This document shows, one piece after another, positions 1 to 9,551 of a DNA stretch of 64,000 nt; positions within the stretch are counted from its first letter, which is position 1; every line of letters starts with the position of its first letter. This DNA is from Bradyrhizobium sp. 4 (GTDB lineage Bacteria; Pseudomonadota; Alphaproteobacteria; Rhizobiales; Xanthobacteraceae). The notes below the pieces were generated by a model. The model was not told where the DNA came from. It searched no databases and saw only the letters and a program-made list of their open reading frames with translations. Made by a program: the position numbers and the translations under genes. The stretch spans positions 1,054,001 through 1,118,000 of the forward strand of contig NZ_CP064686.1 in NCBI RefSeq assembly GCF_023100905.1. The letters are read 5' to 3'.

Positions 1-144
1 TGATGAACGAAGTTGCAAGCAGGCCCGCAATCAACCCGGCAGGCGAAGCACCCACAGGCTACACTCGCGAAGCGCGCCTCGATAATGCTGCCTTGGGCCA
101 GCGGCTTTGCTTCCCGTTGTGTTCGTTGCTTCGTCGAGAACCGC

Positions 145-762
145 CTATGTGATAGTCGGGCCTTCGGCTGGCGGAAACACAATGCGGTCGTCCGTGCGGC
201 AATAGGAATCAACGAACATTCGTCCGACTGGGTGATAGCGTTCCATATGCACGCGCATGGTTTCGTGATCCCATAGTTCGTCGCGGACATGGAAGTGGAT
301 CCCTTCGCCCAAGATGAGTCGTCGAGTGTCACCAACGTCGATTGCCTTCCAGGTCTTGCACTCCATCGCCCATGGCGCATCAGCAAGCCTTGGTGGCGCA
401 ATGCCGGTCGAGGACGCAAGCTTTAGCCCGAAATAATTCGGCTCGCCGATTTCGGGCGGAAAGTCGCCACTGGTCTCATGCATACTGCGCGCAAGTGGCT
501 CGTCGGCCATGTTGACCACGAACTCGCCGGTACGCTGGATGTTTGAGAGTGTGTCCTTGATTCGCCCGTCGGGCCGCTTGCCGAGCGAGATGATGCAAAG
601 CGGAGGGGTATCGCAATATACATTGAAAAAGCTGAAAGGCGCTGCATTGACTATGCCGCTGGGGCCGACCGATGTCACCCAGGCGATTGGTCGCGGCAAC
701 ACAAAGGAGGTCAAGAGCTTGTAGCGATCGCGGGGCGAGAGATCAGCAGCCGCATATTGCAT
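145..762 (-). CDS. Flavin reductase-like FMN-binding protein
   Basis: A 205-residue protein of the flavin reductase-like (split-barrel, FMN-binding) family. The N-terminal part has the family pattern SPRDRYKLLTSFVLPRPIAW (residues 9-28), followed by VTSVGPSGIVNAAPFSFFNV, and the middle has the typical PDGRIKDTLSN and EFVVNMADE stretches. Members reduce flavins with NAD(P)H for partner monooxygenases, or simply bind FMN; the substrate cannot be told from sequence. The ATG at 760-762 gives the full family length. It stands alone: no monooxygenase partner lies next to it, and the upstream 1.8 kb has no recognisable gene. Family assignment is firm, exact role unknown. Confidence 0.85.
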   Translation of the reverse strand: MQYAAADLSPRDRYKLLTSFVLPRPIAWVTSVGPSGIVNAAPFSFFNVYCDTPPLCIISLGKRPDGRIKDTLSNIQRTGEFVVNMADEPLARSMHETSGDFPPEIGEPNYFGLKLASSTGIAPPRLADAPWAMECKTWKAIDVGDTRRLILGEGIHFHVRDELWDHETMRVHMERYHPVGRMFVDSYCRTDDRIVFPPAEGPTIT

Positions 763-2547
763 GTTTTAGATCCTGGTCTCTATTCCAATTGTTGTAACTT
801 CACCAAAGCAGTTTTGGGGGCGGTTTCGCATTCGGAACGGCCACGGAGGTTCCGGCGGAGAAGGGGCGTATACACATAGTTGTTGAACCGTGGCTCATTT
901 CAGCATTGTCTAGTCGCGGCCTTTAAAAGCAACTACGAATGAGATATTGCATGGCAATAGCTTGTACCGTATTCAGAAGTGCGAGGCAAATTGCATCGAG
1001 ACGTTTTAGCTGACGCGGTGAAGCTCATCGAATACTCGACCTCTTCGCGATTCATCTTTTCTCGGCCCGAACATCCATGCGACGACGAAGACGCGCGTTG
1101 GGTCATACTTGTGGCATCAGCTTGAGCTCGGCGCGGTGCTCCGACGGGAGCCGTGCCTGTCGTATAGACAGCACGACCTTCACGACGCAAGTGACGGAAC
1201 CGGTGCACGATTCCCCCACCGGTCGAGCCGGCTCAGCCCGCCGGGAGCAAGGCTCCTCGGAACGTACGATAGCCAGGTGGCATTTGGCAGTCGCGCGTGC
1301 TGCTGGTCTGGACGCGGCTGATCGTGCCGAACGGGCGTTCGATCGCAGATGCGGCGGGCTACACCATCGTCCCATTGGCGCCCACTAACTGACTCCGCGA
1401 TACGCGTGCAACGGTCGTGCGCAGACCAACGAGCGAAGTCTCCTCCGTGACCAACGAGCGATGGCGGTCATCTCCCAGACCCAGACCTCGATTCAAAACT
1501 ACAGGCGTTCTTAGGGGCAATCGGCATAAATAAGATGTATTGACTTGCGATACGATGTGGTTTAATGATAAAATTTGCGATCGATACCGCATTTTTCGTT
1601 GCGCGCGTGGTTCCACGAAAATTTGGGGGCGATGCATGCAAATCCGACAGGAGGCGAGAATGCGTAACAGCGTCCAAAAGCACCACGACCGTCCGTAAAG
1701 TGCTGCGCGATTTGCGGCGGAAAATTCGATCTGATCCGCCACTATTATTGGCGGACCGCCCTTTGCTCCAGGAAATGCGTCGACCGCTTCAGCACGCGGC
1801 GCGAGGCTGACCAAAAATGGCTTCGCTTTGCGCGAGGACTGGTACATGCCACCCAGACGCAGGCGGAGTTTGAAGGGAAGTCCTTAGAGGGCGAGTCCGT
1901 GAAATATCATCATGACTTTTACTCGGATGGGCCGTCCCTCCGTTGAAACGTGGGCCATGCGCAGAACAACGGAAGGCGGCCCATGCGATGCCGCAACAAG
2001 CAGATCCGAGCGGAACGCGCGGACCGATCCGCCCCATGAAGTTTATAGCTGTAAATCAAAGGACTTCGCGCGGCGATCGAACCTGATCGAACGTTCTCGC
2101 TCCCTAGCCCTTTTCTGGTGATCGCTCCTAACATTCAGGCTGAATCTACAGCAGGTTGTTCCTATATCGCACCGGAAAGAGCGCTCAATTCGATGGTCAG
2201 GATGTCCTGGTAGAGCTGAGCTATCGTTTTCTTGTGGTCGAAGCCTGTCCTGGCCTTCAAATCTATCCTCAACCGGGGCGATTGCGTCGGTCGATCCTCA
2301 AGGTACTGTCGCTCATCCAATCGAGTAAAGCCTCCAACGATCAATTTTATCGCACGTGACGTAAGACCGCCATCAACGTTTCTCAAGAACATCACGCATA
2401 GCCGACGGCTCCTTATGAAATTGAATTACTCCTGCAAACTGCGCGGCGAGGCCGCTTTGAGTATCAATACATGGCCGCTTGCGAACTATTGTCGTTAGAG
2501 TAAGAAAGCGCATCGATCTTTAGTTGGCGCGAGAGATGGAGGGGGTA
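763..2547. other. Intergenic stretch without recognisable gene
   Basis: About 1.8 kb between the flavin reductase-like gene and the IS3 element. It has several short open frames on both strands (for example 1359-1847 minus and 2162-2395 minus), but none shows a family I recognise, a convincing ribosome binding site or a coherent neighbour. A TTGACT hexamer followed by a GATACGATG stretch lies near 1541-1555. Probably decayed DNA. Confidence 0.5.
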
Positions 2548-2586
2548 TGAACCGCTCCGGGTTTGCCGGAGGCCATTTGGTTTAAG

Positions 2587-3486
2587 TTATGCCGCGATGG
2601 CAGGGTGTTCCAGCATGGCGTAGTAGCGTTGCTCGGCTTCGGCCGACGGGATGTTGCCGATGGGCTCCAGGAGCCGCCGGTTGTTGAACCAGTCGACCCA
2701 TTCGAGGGTCGCGAACTCGACGGCCTCGAAGTTCCGCCACGGTCCACGCCGATGGATCACCTCCGCCTTGTAAAGGCCATTGATCGTTTCGGCGAGAGCA
2801 TTGTCGTAAGAATCTCCGACGCTGCCGACAGAGGGCTCGACACCAGCTTCAGCCAGGCGCTCGGTGTATTTCATGGATACGTATTGGGCTACCCCTGTCG
2901 CTATGATGCACGAGCCCGCCACGATGGACCGGCCGTCGATCATGCAATGCCTGCTCCAGCGCATCGAGCACGAAGCCTGCATGCGCCGTGCGCGAGGCTC
3001 GCCAGCTCACGATCCTGCGGGCATAGGCGTCGATGACGAAGGCGACGTAGACGAAGCCGGTCCAGGTCGCGACATAGGTGAAGTCGAGAGCCAGAGGACG
3101 TGCGGCCTCGGCGCCTTGAACTGGCGGTTGACGTGATCCAGCGGGCATGGCGCGGCCTTGTCGCTGATCGTGGTCTTGACGGGCTTGCCGCGGATGACCC
3201 CTTGTAGGCCATGTCCCGCATCAGTCGCGCCACGGTACAGCGGGCCGAACCCTTCACGCTTGAGCTGCCGCCAGACCTTGCGCACGCCGTACACGCCGAA
3301 GTTCTGATCGAAGACGCGCCGGACCTCGATCTTCAGCGCAGCATCCTGCCGGGCGCGCGCCGACAGCCTGGCGGGATCTCGCCGCTTGGCCACATGGGCG
3401 TGATAGGTCGAGGGGGCGATCGGCAGCACCTTGCAGATCGGCTCGACCCCATGAGCCCCACGATGATCGTCGATGAAGGCGATCAT
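2587..3486 (-). pseudogene. IS3-family transposase OrfB, frameshifted
   Basis: The integrase half of the IS3 transposase, readable only in pieces. Residues resembling the N-terminal region (MIAFIDDHRGAHGVEPIC, GVYGVRKVWRQLKREGFG) lie at 3250-3486. The first catalytic block (LDFTYVATWTGFVYVAFVID, VHHSDRGS) is in a second frame at 2900-3148. The C-terminal block (VGDSYDNALAETINGLYK, WVDWFNNRRLLEPIGNI) is in a third frame at 2587-2880. Frame changes near 3230, 3110 and 2905 are needed to rebuild the DDE domain, so the gene is dead. Confidence 0.85.
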
Positions 3487-3812
3487 GGCTTGGACCGGCG
3501 GTCGAGCTCCGCCATCGCAAAATAGGCGCTTGCCTTGCGCAGGATCTCATTGGCCTGCCGAAGCTCGCGGTTCTCCCGCTCGAGCGCCTTCAGCCTCTCG
3601 GCCGTGTCGGTCGGAACGCCGGCCCGCTGCCCACTATCGATCTCGGCCTTCTTGACCCAGTCATGCAGCGTCTGCGGCGTGCAGCCGATCTTGGCCGCGA
3701 TCGACATCACTGCCGCCCAGCGTGACGGGTGCTCGCTGGCGTGATCCAGAACCATCTGAACCGCTCGGGTCCGGACCTCGGGTGAGAACTTGTTTGTCGT
3801 CTTGCTCGTCAT
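3483..3812 (-). CDS. IS3-family transposase OrfA
   Basis: A 109-residue helix-turn-helix protein. The first half (FSPEVRTRAVQMVLDH, then SIAAKIGCTPQTLHDWVKKA) is the DNA-binding domain of IS3-family OrfA. The second half (LKALERENRELRQANEILRKA) is the leucine-zipper-like coiled coil that precedes the OrfA/OrfB frameshift. OrfA binds the element's inverted repeats and is normally joined to OrfB by -1 frameshifting; the end of this frame overlaps the start of the OrfB remnant by four bases. The frame is intact, but its partner is broken. Confidence 0.85.
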   Translation of the reverse strand: MTSKTTNKFSPEVRTRAVQMVLDHASEHPSRWAAVMSIAAKIGCTPQTLHDWVKKAEIDSGQRAGVPTDTAERLKALERENRELRQANEILRKASAYFAMAELDRRSKP

Positions 3813-3974
3813 GGCTCCATCCTCTCAGGAGTTGGAGCCTCCGGCAACCCGGGGCGGTTCACTGCAAACGTTACGCGCGCTTGCTCTGGTTCGCGTTGGT
3901 GCGAACAAGTCAGCAAACTTTACCATGCCGTTGAAGGATGCACATCTAAATTTGGGGGCAAATCTTCCCCGCGA

Positions 3975-4003
3975 TTGACAGTTTTCTGGAATTGGCCTAT
4001 CCT
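3975..4003 (+). promoter_or_regulatory. Candidate sigma-70 promoter upstream of the 354-residue protein, copy 1
   Basis: A perfect -35 hexamer TTGACA (3975-3980), a 17-base spacer and TATCCT (3998-4003). An imperfect dyad CGTAT-TTCA-ATACG (4012-4025) lies just downstream, where a repressor could act. The ATG is at 4050. The copy-2 gene keeps the TTGACA (11442-11447), but its -10 region and dyad differ. Confidence 0.5.
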
Positions 4004-4049
4004 CAATATAACGTATTTCAATACGATACCAAATGTCGGAGTGAGGAAG

Positions 4050-5114
4050 ATGACCGATCTGGACGAATTGCGCAAAGCCACACTGCTGGCGGAGAAGTTC
4101 TGGGGCCGGATGTTTGGTGGTTTCCTGGCCACTACGTATCAAGATAAGGGCGAGACCGCCTATCTTGATACTTATTTCCAGACACTCCGCTCTCATCAGA
4201 ATGTCAAATTCCTGGAAGGGCTGAAGAAGCTCGGCGTGCGCGAGGATGAGCCCCCAGCGGTCAAGGCATGCAAATATCACTATTTCAGCAACATACTTGG
4301 CGGTCTGAAGCTGCAGTACATTGAGGAATCGCCCAAGAAGTGTTGGATCCGTTATCTGGCTCCGAGGGCGACGTTCACGGGGCTGGCTATCCTAGCCGTG
4401 CCCGCACACACCGCGAAGACGGTGGCGCATTCCTGGCATCCTAGAAACGGCGAGCTGCTGGGCTGCGACCGGCTTCAGTATGTGCGGACCAAAAACATGA
4501 TGGAGGGAGACCCATACGACGAGGCGTATTGGGTCGAACTCGATCGACCGGTCGCTCCCGAGGAGCGGCTTATATTCAGGCCCGAGATTCGTACGCCGGA
4601 GTTTGACCCGGCGAAGGCGCCGCAGCTCGATCCCAAGCTCTGGCCGGAAGGGCGCAGGCTGAAGGCGCGTGCAAACTATTCAGCGGGTTATGTGAGCCGC
4701 ACGACGAGCGTGCTGGTGTCGAAGTTCGGGGTTGAGGCTGCGGCCGACATCGTGGGCAGGACCATGCGGGGCTTGGCCATTCAACACATCAACGAGCTCA
4801 AGGCTGACCAGGGGATCGAGGGCGCCGACTTGCATTCTGTGGTCCAATTCTTCGCCGGCATTCTCACGGCATGCCGTCAAGAATTCCAGATCGAGAAGGT
4901 GTCGCCAACCAAGACGCGGATCGTGCTCAAGAGCTACAAGCCGTTCGACTGGGAGGTGCCGGAAAAGCTGCGCGACGCGTTTTTCGAGTACCAGCGCATT
5001 GCGGTTCGCATCATGAACGGTCGCGTGAAACTCTTTCGCTCGGTCGCTCCCGAATTTGGTGCGACCGAGGCTGAAACTTGGGAGTTCGAGGATACCGGAC
5101 GCTGGCTCTGGTGA
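4050..5114 (+). CDS. Uncharacterised 354-residue protein, copy 1
   Basis: I do not recognise the family. The 354-residue soluble protein has no signal peptide or membrane segment. It seems to hold two related halves: around residues 85-120 (YFSNILGGLKLQYIEESPKK) and around 275-310 (FFAGILTACRQEFQIEKVSP) the pattern F-x3-IL-x9-IE-x-SP-x-K recurs, each time preceded by a long helical stretch. The start at 4050 is chosen because the second copy (11511-12575) is conserved from just upstream of this ATG. The acyl-CoA ligase gene begins 69 bases downstream on the same strand, so the two probably form an operon and may act in one pathway. The copies differ by only a silent C/T change and one Glu-to-Lys change that I can see. 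Confidence 0.75.
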   Translation: MTDLDELRKATLLAEKFWGRMFGGFLATTYQDKGETAYLDTYFQTLRSHQNVKFLEGLKKLGVREDEPPAVKACKYHYFSNILGGLKLQYIEESPKKCWIRYLAPRATFTGLAILAVPAHTAKTVAHSWHPRNGELLGCDRLQYVRTKNMMEGDPYDEAYWVELDRPVAPEERLIFRPEIRTPEFDPAKAPQLDPKLWPEGRRLKARANYSAGYVSRTTSVLVSKFGVEAAADIVGRTMRGLAIQHINELKADQGIEGADLHSVVQFFAGILTACRQEFQIEKVSPTKTRIVLKSYKPFDWEVPEKLRDAFFEYQRIAVRIMNGRVKLFRSVAPEFGATEAETWEFEDTGRWLW

Positions 5115-5183
5115 GCCGCGAGCTTCGAGCCCAGTCAAGGCAGCGATGCCTCTCGCCAGTCTCTGAATTCCAAGGATGCTATA

Positions 5184-6836
5184 ATGACCTCTACAAAATC
5201 GTCTCAGCTGCGGGATCGGGTGGCGGGCGCCTTGCGCAAGGTTGAGGCGCTGGAGGCGGCATACGAGACGATCACGGTTGGACAGCTTGTTTCAGAGCGA
5301 GCGCGAACGCACGGTACCGCCACTGCGATCAACGTCTTCGAGCGCGGCGAACGCGCAACGTACGCGGAGATGGACCGCTGGTCCAATAAGTATGCCCATG
5401 CTTTACGGGCATTTGGAGTGAGCAAGGGGGATCGCGTTGGTGTGATGCTGCCAAATCGGATCGAGTTCCCGATCCTTTGGTTTGCCTTTGCAAAACTCGG
5501 TGCCGTGATGGTGCCAATCAACAAGCGCCTGACGCCAAGAGAGATTGAATATGTTCTTAGCGACACGCAGGCCAAGTTTGCCGTCGTTGATGAGTCCTCA
5601 TGGGCAGTGTTTTCGGCTATGGATCCATGGCCGCGAGATCTCTCGAAGGAGCGGGTCATTGTTGTTGGGCAATGCCCATCGACGAGCGGGGCGTGTGCTT
5701 CCCTGGATGATCTGCTCAAGGGCGCGGAAGAGTCTCCAGTTAACGAGGATGTCGGCCCCGACGATCTGCTGAACATCAACTACACCTCGGGGACGACGGG
5801 TTTTCCCAAGGGTTGCATGTTGACGCACGAACGGTGGGGGATAGGGTCCTACCAGTGGGCGTCCATGGATCGCGAGCCGTACAAGAGCTATCTCTCCATG
5901 GGGCCCTTCTCCTACGGTGAGCCGCAAGCCCATCTTCTGAAGTCATACCGGCAAGGCGGAACGCTTTACCTGGCTCCGCAAATCAGCTCGACGCGGTTGC
6001 TTGGCTGGATCAAGCAATACAGCATCGAGTGGTGTTCGTTTCCCGAATTGGTTGCACGCCAGGCAGAGGCCGAGGATATCGACGGAACGACTTCGCTCAA
6101 GCAGACCATAAATTGGGGCTGGACTCCCGAGACGCTAGCCCGCTTCCGAAAGCGGTTTCACGTGGCTAGCGGCGACGGCTTCTCGATGACAGAAATCGCG
6201 TTCGGCACCATATTGCCCAACGATCTTGGCGAGATGGCGGAATCCGGTTCGGTGGGGATACGCGCACCCTTTCGCGAGGTGCGGCTGGTCAATGATGACG
6301 GCAGTCCTACGCCGGTTGGCGAGATCGGTGAGGTTTGGGTGAAGGGACGCGGAATCCTCAAGGGTTATTGGAATAACCCGCAAGCGAACGCGAACTCGTT
6401 CGAGGGGGACTGGTTCAAGACGGGTGACCTGTTACGCTGCGACGAAAATGGCTTCTATTGGCTGGTCGGACGCAAGAAGGACATGATCCGTCGTTCGAGC
6501 GAGAATATTGCTGCGCGCGAGGTCGAGGCGGTCATCTGCGAAATCCCCGGGATCTCGGATGTCGCCGCGGTGCCAGTTCGCGATGTCAAGCGGGGCGAGG
6601 AGGTCAAGATCTACGTGGAGCTCAAGGAGGGCGTCACGCGAGCAGATCTGCCGGTGGAGCGCATTCTCGAGCATGCGCGTGCGCGTTTGGCTGCCTTCAA
6701 GGTGCCGCGATACATTGCTTTCATTCCAGCTCTTCCCCGGCCCGATACCAAATCGAGGGTGCTCAAACGAGAGCTGATGGCCATCGCAGATCCCATTGCC
6801 GGCTCCTTTGACACTGAGGAGATGCGCTGGTGTTGA
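5184..6836 (+). CDS. AMP-forming acyl-CoA ligase (CaiC-like), copy 1
   Basis: A 550-residue member of the ANL superfamily, closest in character to carnitine/crotonobetaine-CoA ligases. Such enzymes adenylate a carboxylate and pass it to CoA. The P-loop motif YTSGTTGFPKG is at residues 200-210, SMTE near 332, FKTGDL at 411-416 and the hinge region GRKKDMIRRSSENI near 430. In the C-terminal motif where most family members have a Gly-Lys, this protein reads TKSRVLKREL (522-531), with Arg525 apparently in the catalytic-lysine position. The start has an AAGGA about ten bases upstream. A near-identical second copy lies at 32821-34482 and a C-terminal remnant of a third at 58840-59011. Substrate unknown. 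Confidence 0.88.
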   Translation: MTSTKSSQLRDRVAGALRKVEALEAAYETITVGQLVSERARTHGTATAINVFERGERATYAEMDRWSNKYAHALRAFGVSKGDRVGVMLPNRIEFPILWFAFAKLGAVMVPINKRLTPREIEYVLSDTQAKFAVVDESSWAVFSAMDPWPRDLSKERVIVVGQCPSTSGACASLDDLLKGAEESPVNEDVGPDDLLNINYTSGTTGFPKGCMLTHERWGIGSYQWASMDREPYKSYLSMGPFSYGEPQAHLLKSYRQGGTLYLAPQISSTRLLGWIKQYSIEWCSFPELVARQAEAEDIDGTTSLKQTINWGWTPETLARFRKRFHVASGDGFSMTEIAFGTILPNDLGEMAESGSVGIRAPFREVRLVNDDGSPTPVGEIGEVWVKGRGILKGYWNNPQANANSFEGDWFKTGDLLRCDENGFYWLVGRKKDMIRRSSENIAAREVEAVICEIPGISDVAAVPVRDVKRGEEVKIYVELKEGVTRADLPVERILEHARARLAAFKVPRYIAFIPALPRPDTKSRVLKRELMAIADPIAGSFDTEEMRWC

Positions 6837-7311
6837 AGTCCCTTTCAGCCAATTCGCTGGCGCGATCGTGGTCGGAACCATCTACATGCGCAGACTACTG
6901 CGAATGATCTCGAGATATGAACACAATGGGATGGCACGCGCCGCGCCACGCATTCGGCGATCATAGCTCGGTACCGACGATTTCAACCACTGGATCGGCA
7001 GCGTGCGGTCCAACCTGCGAAGGAAACCCTCTTTTCCTAGGTTGCCCGCAATTGGCTGAAAGCTCGCTAAACTTTGCTGGTCGGCGTGCAATGCATAAGA
7101 CGATCGAACGCCGGACCAACCCTCGAGCTAGCGTAGGGTACGGCGGAGGCCTGAATGGGTCTCTCTCTGAGCTCATTCACTTCGCGGCCCGTTCTAGCGA
7201 AACCCAAAAGACGAATCTCTCCAGCAAAGCATCGCGAGCTTGAGCATTGAACGCGAAAACCATGACATCCGCTGTCGCAAACCAGTCACTGACGATCTTG
7301 AGGAGCTATCG
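6837..7311. other. Intergenic region
   Basis: About 475 bases between the ligase and the aminotransferase. Short open frames are present but none is convincing. I see no clear terminator or promoter. Confidence 0.4.
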
Positions 7312-8688
7312 ATGAGTACGCCTGGAAACATCGCTACGAATGATAAGGGACACGGCCACAATCGGGTGTCCCCGATCGGGCCGCAATCGAAAATGGCCTT
7401 CGAAAAGTCTAAAGTGATCACGCCGGGGGGCAGTATGCGGGGAGCAACGTTCTTTGCGCCCCAAGCGCCGTATGCTTTGCGTGGCGAAGGCGCTTGGGTG
7501 ATCGACGCCGATGGTCGCCGTCTGTTCGACTGCAACAACAACATGTTTTCGCTGATTCATGGACACGCGTTTCAGCCGGTTGTCGACGCTCTTCATAAGG
7601 TGATCGATGCCGGTACAGCATTCGGCTTGCCGACGACGGCAGAAATCGATTTAGCCGAGGAATTGTGTCGGCGTGCCCCACGGCTGGAGCAGGTACGGTT
7701 CGTCAATTCCGGTACCGAGGCCGTCATGTTCGCCATCAAGGCCGCGCGTGCGATCACTGGTCGTCCGGCAATCGCCAAGTTCGAAGGTGCTTATCACGGC
7801 GCCTACGACTGCGTTGAGGTCAGCCTGGATCCGACTCCCGCTAACTGGGGTGACACAGAGCCATTGGGCGTAGCTCACGATGCGGGAACGCCCGCTGGCG
7901 TCGTTAATGACACGGTCGTGCTACGACTAAACGACGTCGATGGCTCCCGCCGTCTACTCGAAGCAAATGCGGGGCGCTTGGCGTGCGTGGTGTTCGACCC
8001 GGTGACCTCGCGTGCGGGCATGGTCCCCCCAACCGAGACGTTTCGTGATATGCTGCAGAATACGTGCCGACAGCTCGGGATTCTGCTGGTGCTCGACGAA
8101 GTGATTTCTTTCCGCTTCGGGTATGGTGGCTCACATAGCGTTTTTGGGCTCGAGCCCGATCTTGTGGCGCTGGGCAAGATGATTGGCGGCGGGCTGCCGG
8201 TCGGCGCGATTGCGGGGTCGGCACACCACATGGCTGTTTTTGATCACACCAAGGCCAAGCCGCTCGTCTCCCTTGGCGGTACTTTCAGTGCAAATCCGCT
8301 TACCATGGTGGCTGGCACCGCAGCGTTGCGAGCCTTTGACGCGCAGGCAGTCGAGCGCCTTAACGCGCTGGGCTCCACCTTGCGGCAGAATTTGAACGAA
8401 GCGTTCAAGCAGGACCGAATCCCCGCGCAGGTGACCGGCTTCGGCTCGCTGTTTCGGCTACATCCCTTTACTAACCCGATCACGGATTATCGCAGCTGCT
8501 ACCCTTCGGCGATTCAAAAGGCTGCCCTCAGCAAGATACAATTCAAGCTGCTCGGGGAGGGACTTTTGCTCACGCAATACTGCGCTGGTGCCCTATCCAC
8601 GGCAATGTCACGGTCTGACATCAACGACCTCGCGGAAGCAATCGTCCTTGCCACAAAATCTGTTTTCATCGAGTCTCCGTGGGGTTAA
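7312..8688 (+). CDS. Class III aminotransferase (glutamate-1-semialdehyde aminomutase-like)
   Basis: A 458-residue PLP enzyme of the class III aminotransferase family, of the type that resembles HemL but sits in accessory regions. Visible landmarks are the cofactor-phosphate loop VNSGTEAVMFAIKAARA, the aromatic-histidine motif KFEGAYHGAYD, the aspartate motif LLVLDEVISFRFG and the Schiff-base lysine Lys289 in LGKMIGGGLPVGA. The ATG at 7312 is preceded by GAGGAGC about six bases upstream; an earlier in-frame start would add 24 unconserved residues. True HemL is a housekeeping gene, so this paralogue probably moves an amino group on another substrate. A truncated relative lies at 47894-48360. 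Confidence 0.85.
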   Translation: MSTPGNIATNDKGHGHNRVSPIGPQSKMAFEKSKVITPGGSMRGATFFAPQAPYALRGEGAWVIDADGRRLFDCNNNMFSLIHGHAFQPVVDALHKVIDAGTAFGLPTTAEIDLAEELCRRAPRLEQVRFVNSGTEAVMFAIKAARAITGRPAIAKFEGAYHGAYDCVEVSLDPTPANWGDTEPLGVAHDAGTPAGVVNDTVVLRLNDVDGSRRLLEANAGRLACVVFDPVTSRAGMVPPTETFRDMLQNTCRQLGILLVLDEVISFRFGYGGSHSVFGLEPDLVALGKMIGGGLPVGAIAGSAHHMAVFDHTKAKPLVSLGGTFSANPLTMVAGTAALRAFDAQAVERLNALGSTLRQNLNEAFKQDRIPAQVTGFGSLFRLHPFTNPITDYRSCYPSAIQKAALSKIQFKLLGEGLLLTQYCAGALSTAMSRSDINDLAEAIVLATKSVFIESPWG

Positions 8689-9551
8689 ACGCTGCGGCCA
8701 AACATGACGGTTGCCTGATTGATGGCGGTCGCCTGCTGCAGACGAACCAGCCCCCACGCAGTGTTCGGGGTGCCGTCCGACGGTTGGCATCGGCCAACTT
8801 GCTACCGATGGCAATAACTTCTTCTGAGATGTCGAGAATGTCCGCGGACCTCCGCCCGCGGTATTACGGGGCGCATTTCAGTGTAAGTTCAAGTTTCGTC
8901 ATCGCAGCGGCGGATCTCGTAGAGCGAGCAAGCAAGCAACTGCTCGTTACTCGACTTGCGGATACCGGTTGCTATGACGTTGGGATGCTAGCGCCGGGCC
9001 CGCGCGAGCAGCCGGCCTAAGGATTGGCGAGGCGCTGAGGAGCCCCTCACCCCGGCAAGTTTAATTGGAAGAATGAAGCGGCCACTCACGCTTGACCGCT
9101 TCGCCTTATGCATAGTGCTCGCCAACTCGATCAGTCGTCAGGCTGACCGAATTGCAACGTCGACCTAATTTTATAGGCAGTCACAGCATGCGATCGGCGC
9201 GCGCGATGATGCCAGTGTGTGTCGTTGTTCCCAGTCCAGGAGCGAGACGCTTACCCATGAGACTATCCGTGTGAGCCTGAAAATTGTCGATCCTGTCGCC
9301 GTACGCCCGCGCGGCAGCGATTGACATGCCGATTCAAGTGGTGTAGCGGAGTGCAATATCTTATATTGGAAACCGATTGCGGAATGCCATAGCGCGCCGC
9401 GGCGATTTTCAGGGCTATAGCGGTTCATGTGCCACGTGTGGTGGTTCAGACAGATCAGCAACAGGCGGTAAGCCCGCGGCGCGTTTGGAGACTCGGCAGC
9501 TTATGTCGGCTCTCAAAGCAAACGCGACCGCTCGTCAAAGGGAGTAAACAT
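8689..9551. other. Intergenic region with candidate operator
   Basis: About 860 bases before the ThDP enzyme gene. One open frame (8679-9020, plus) has no recognisable family and no good start. The segment nearest the next gene carries a TTGACA hexamer and a short perfect palindrome, listed separately. Confidence 0.45.
9321..9368 (+). promoter_or_regulatory. Candidate promoter and operator upstream of the ThDP enzyme
   Basis: TTGACA at 9321-9326 resembles a -35 box, although the -10 hexamer 17 bases later (TAGCGG) is poor. A perfect inverted repeat CAATAT-CTT-ATATTG lies at 9354-9368, overlapping or just past the likely transcription start, as a repressor site would. The gene starts at 9552, leaving a leader of about 180 bases. 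Confidence 0.35.

Larger units (their letters stand above)
2548..3861 (-). mobile_element. IS3-family insertion sequence (decayed)
   Basis: About 1.3 kb bounded by imperfect inverted repeats. The left end begins TGAACCGCTCCGGGTT at 2548 and the right end, read on the other strand from 3861, begins TGAACCGCCCCGGGTT; both continue into GCCGGAGGC. Inside are OrfA and a multiply frameshifted OrfB on the minus strand, the usual two-gene layout of the family. I see no matching target duplication in the bases just outside the repeats. The frameshifts mean this copy cannot make its own full transposase. Confidence 0.85.
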
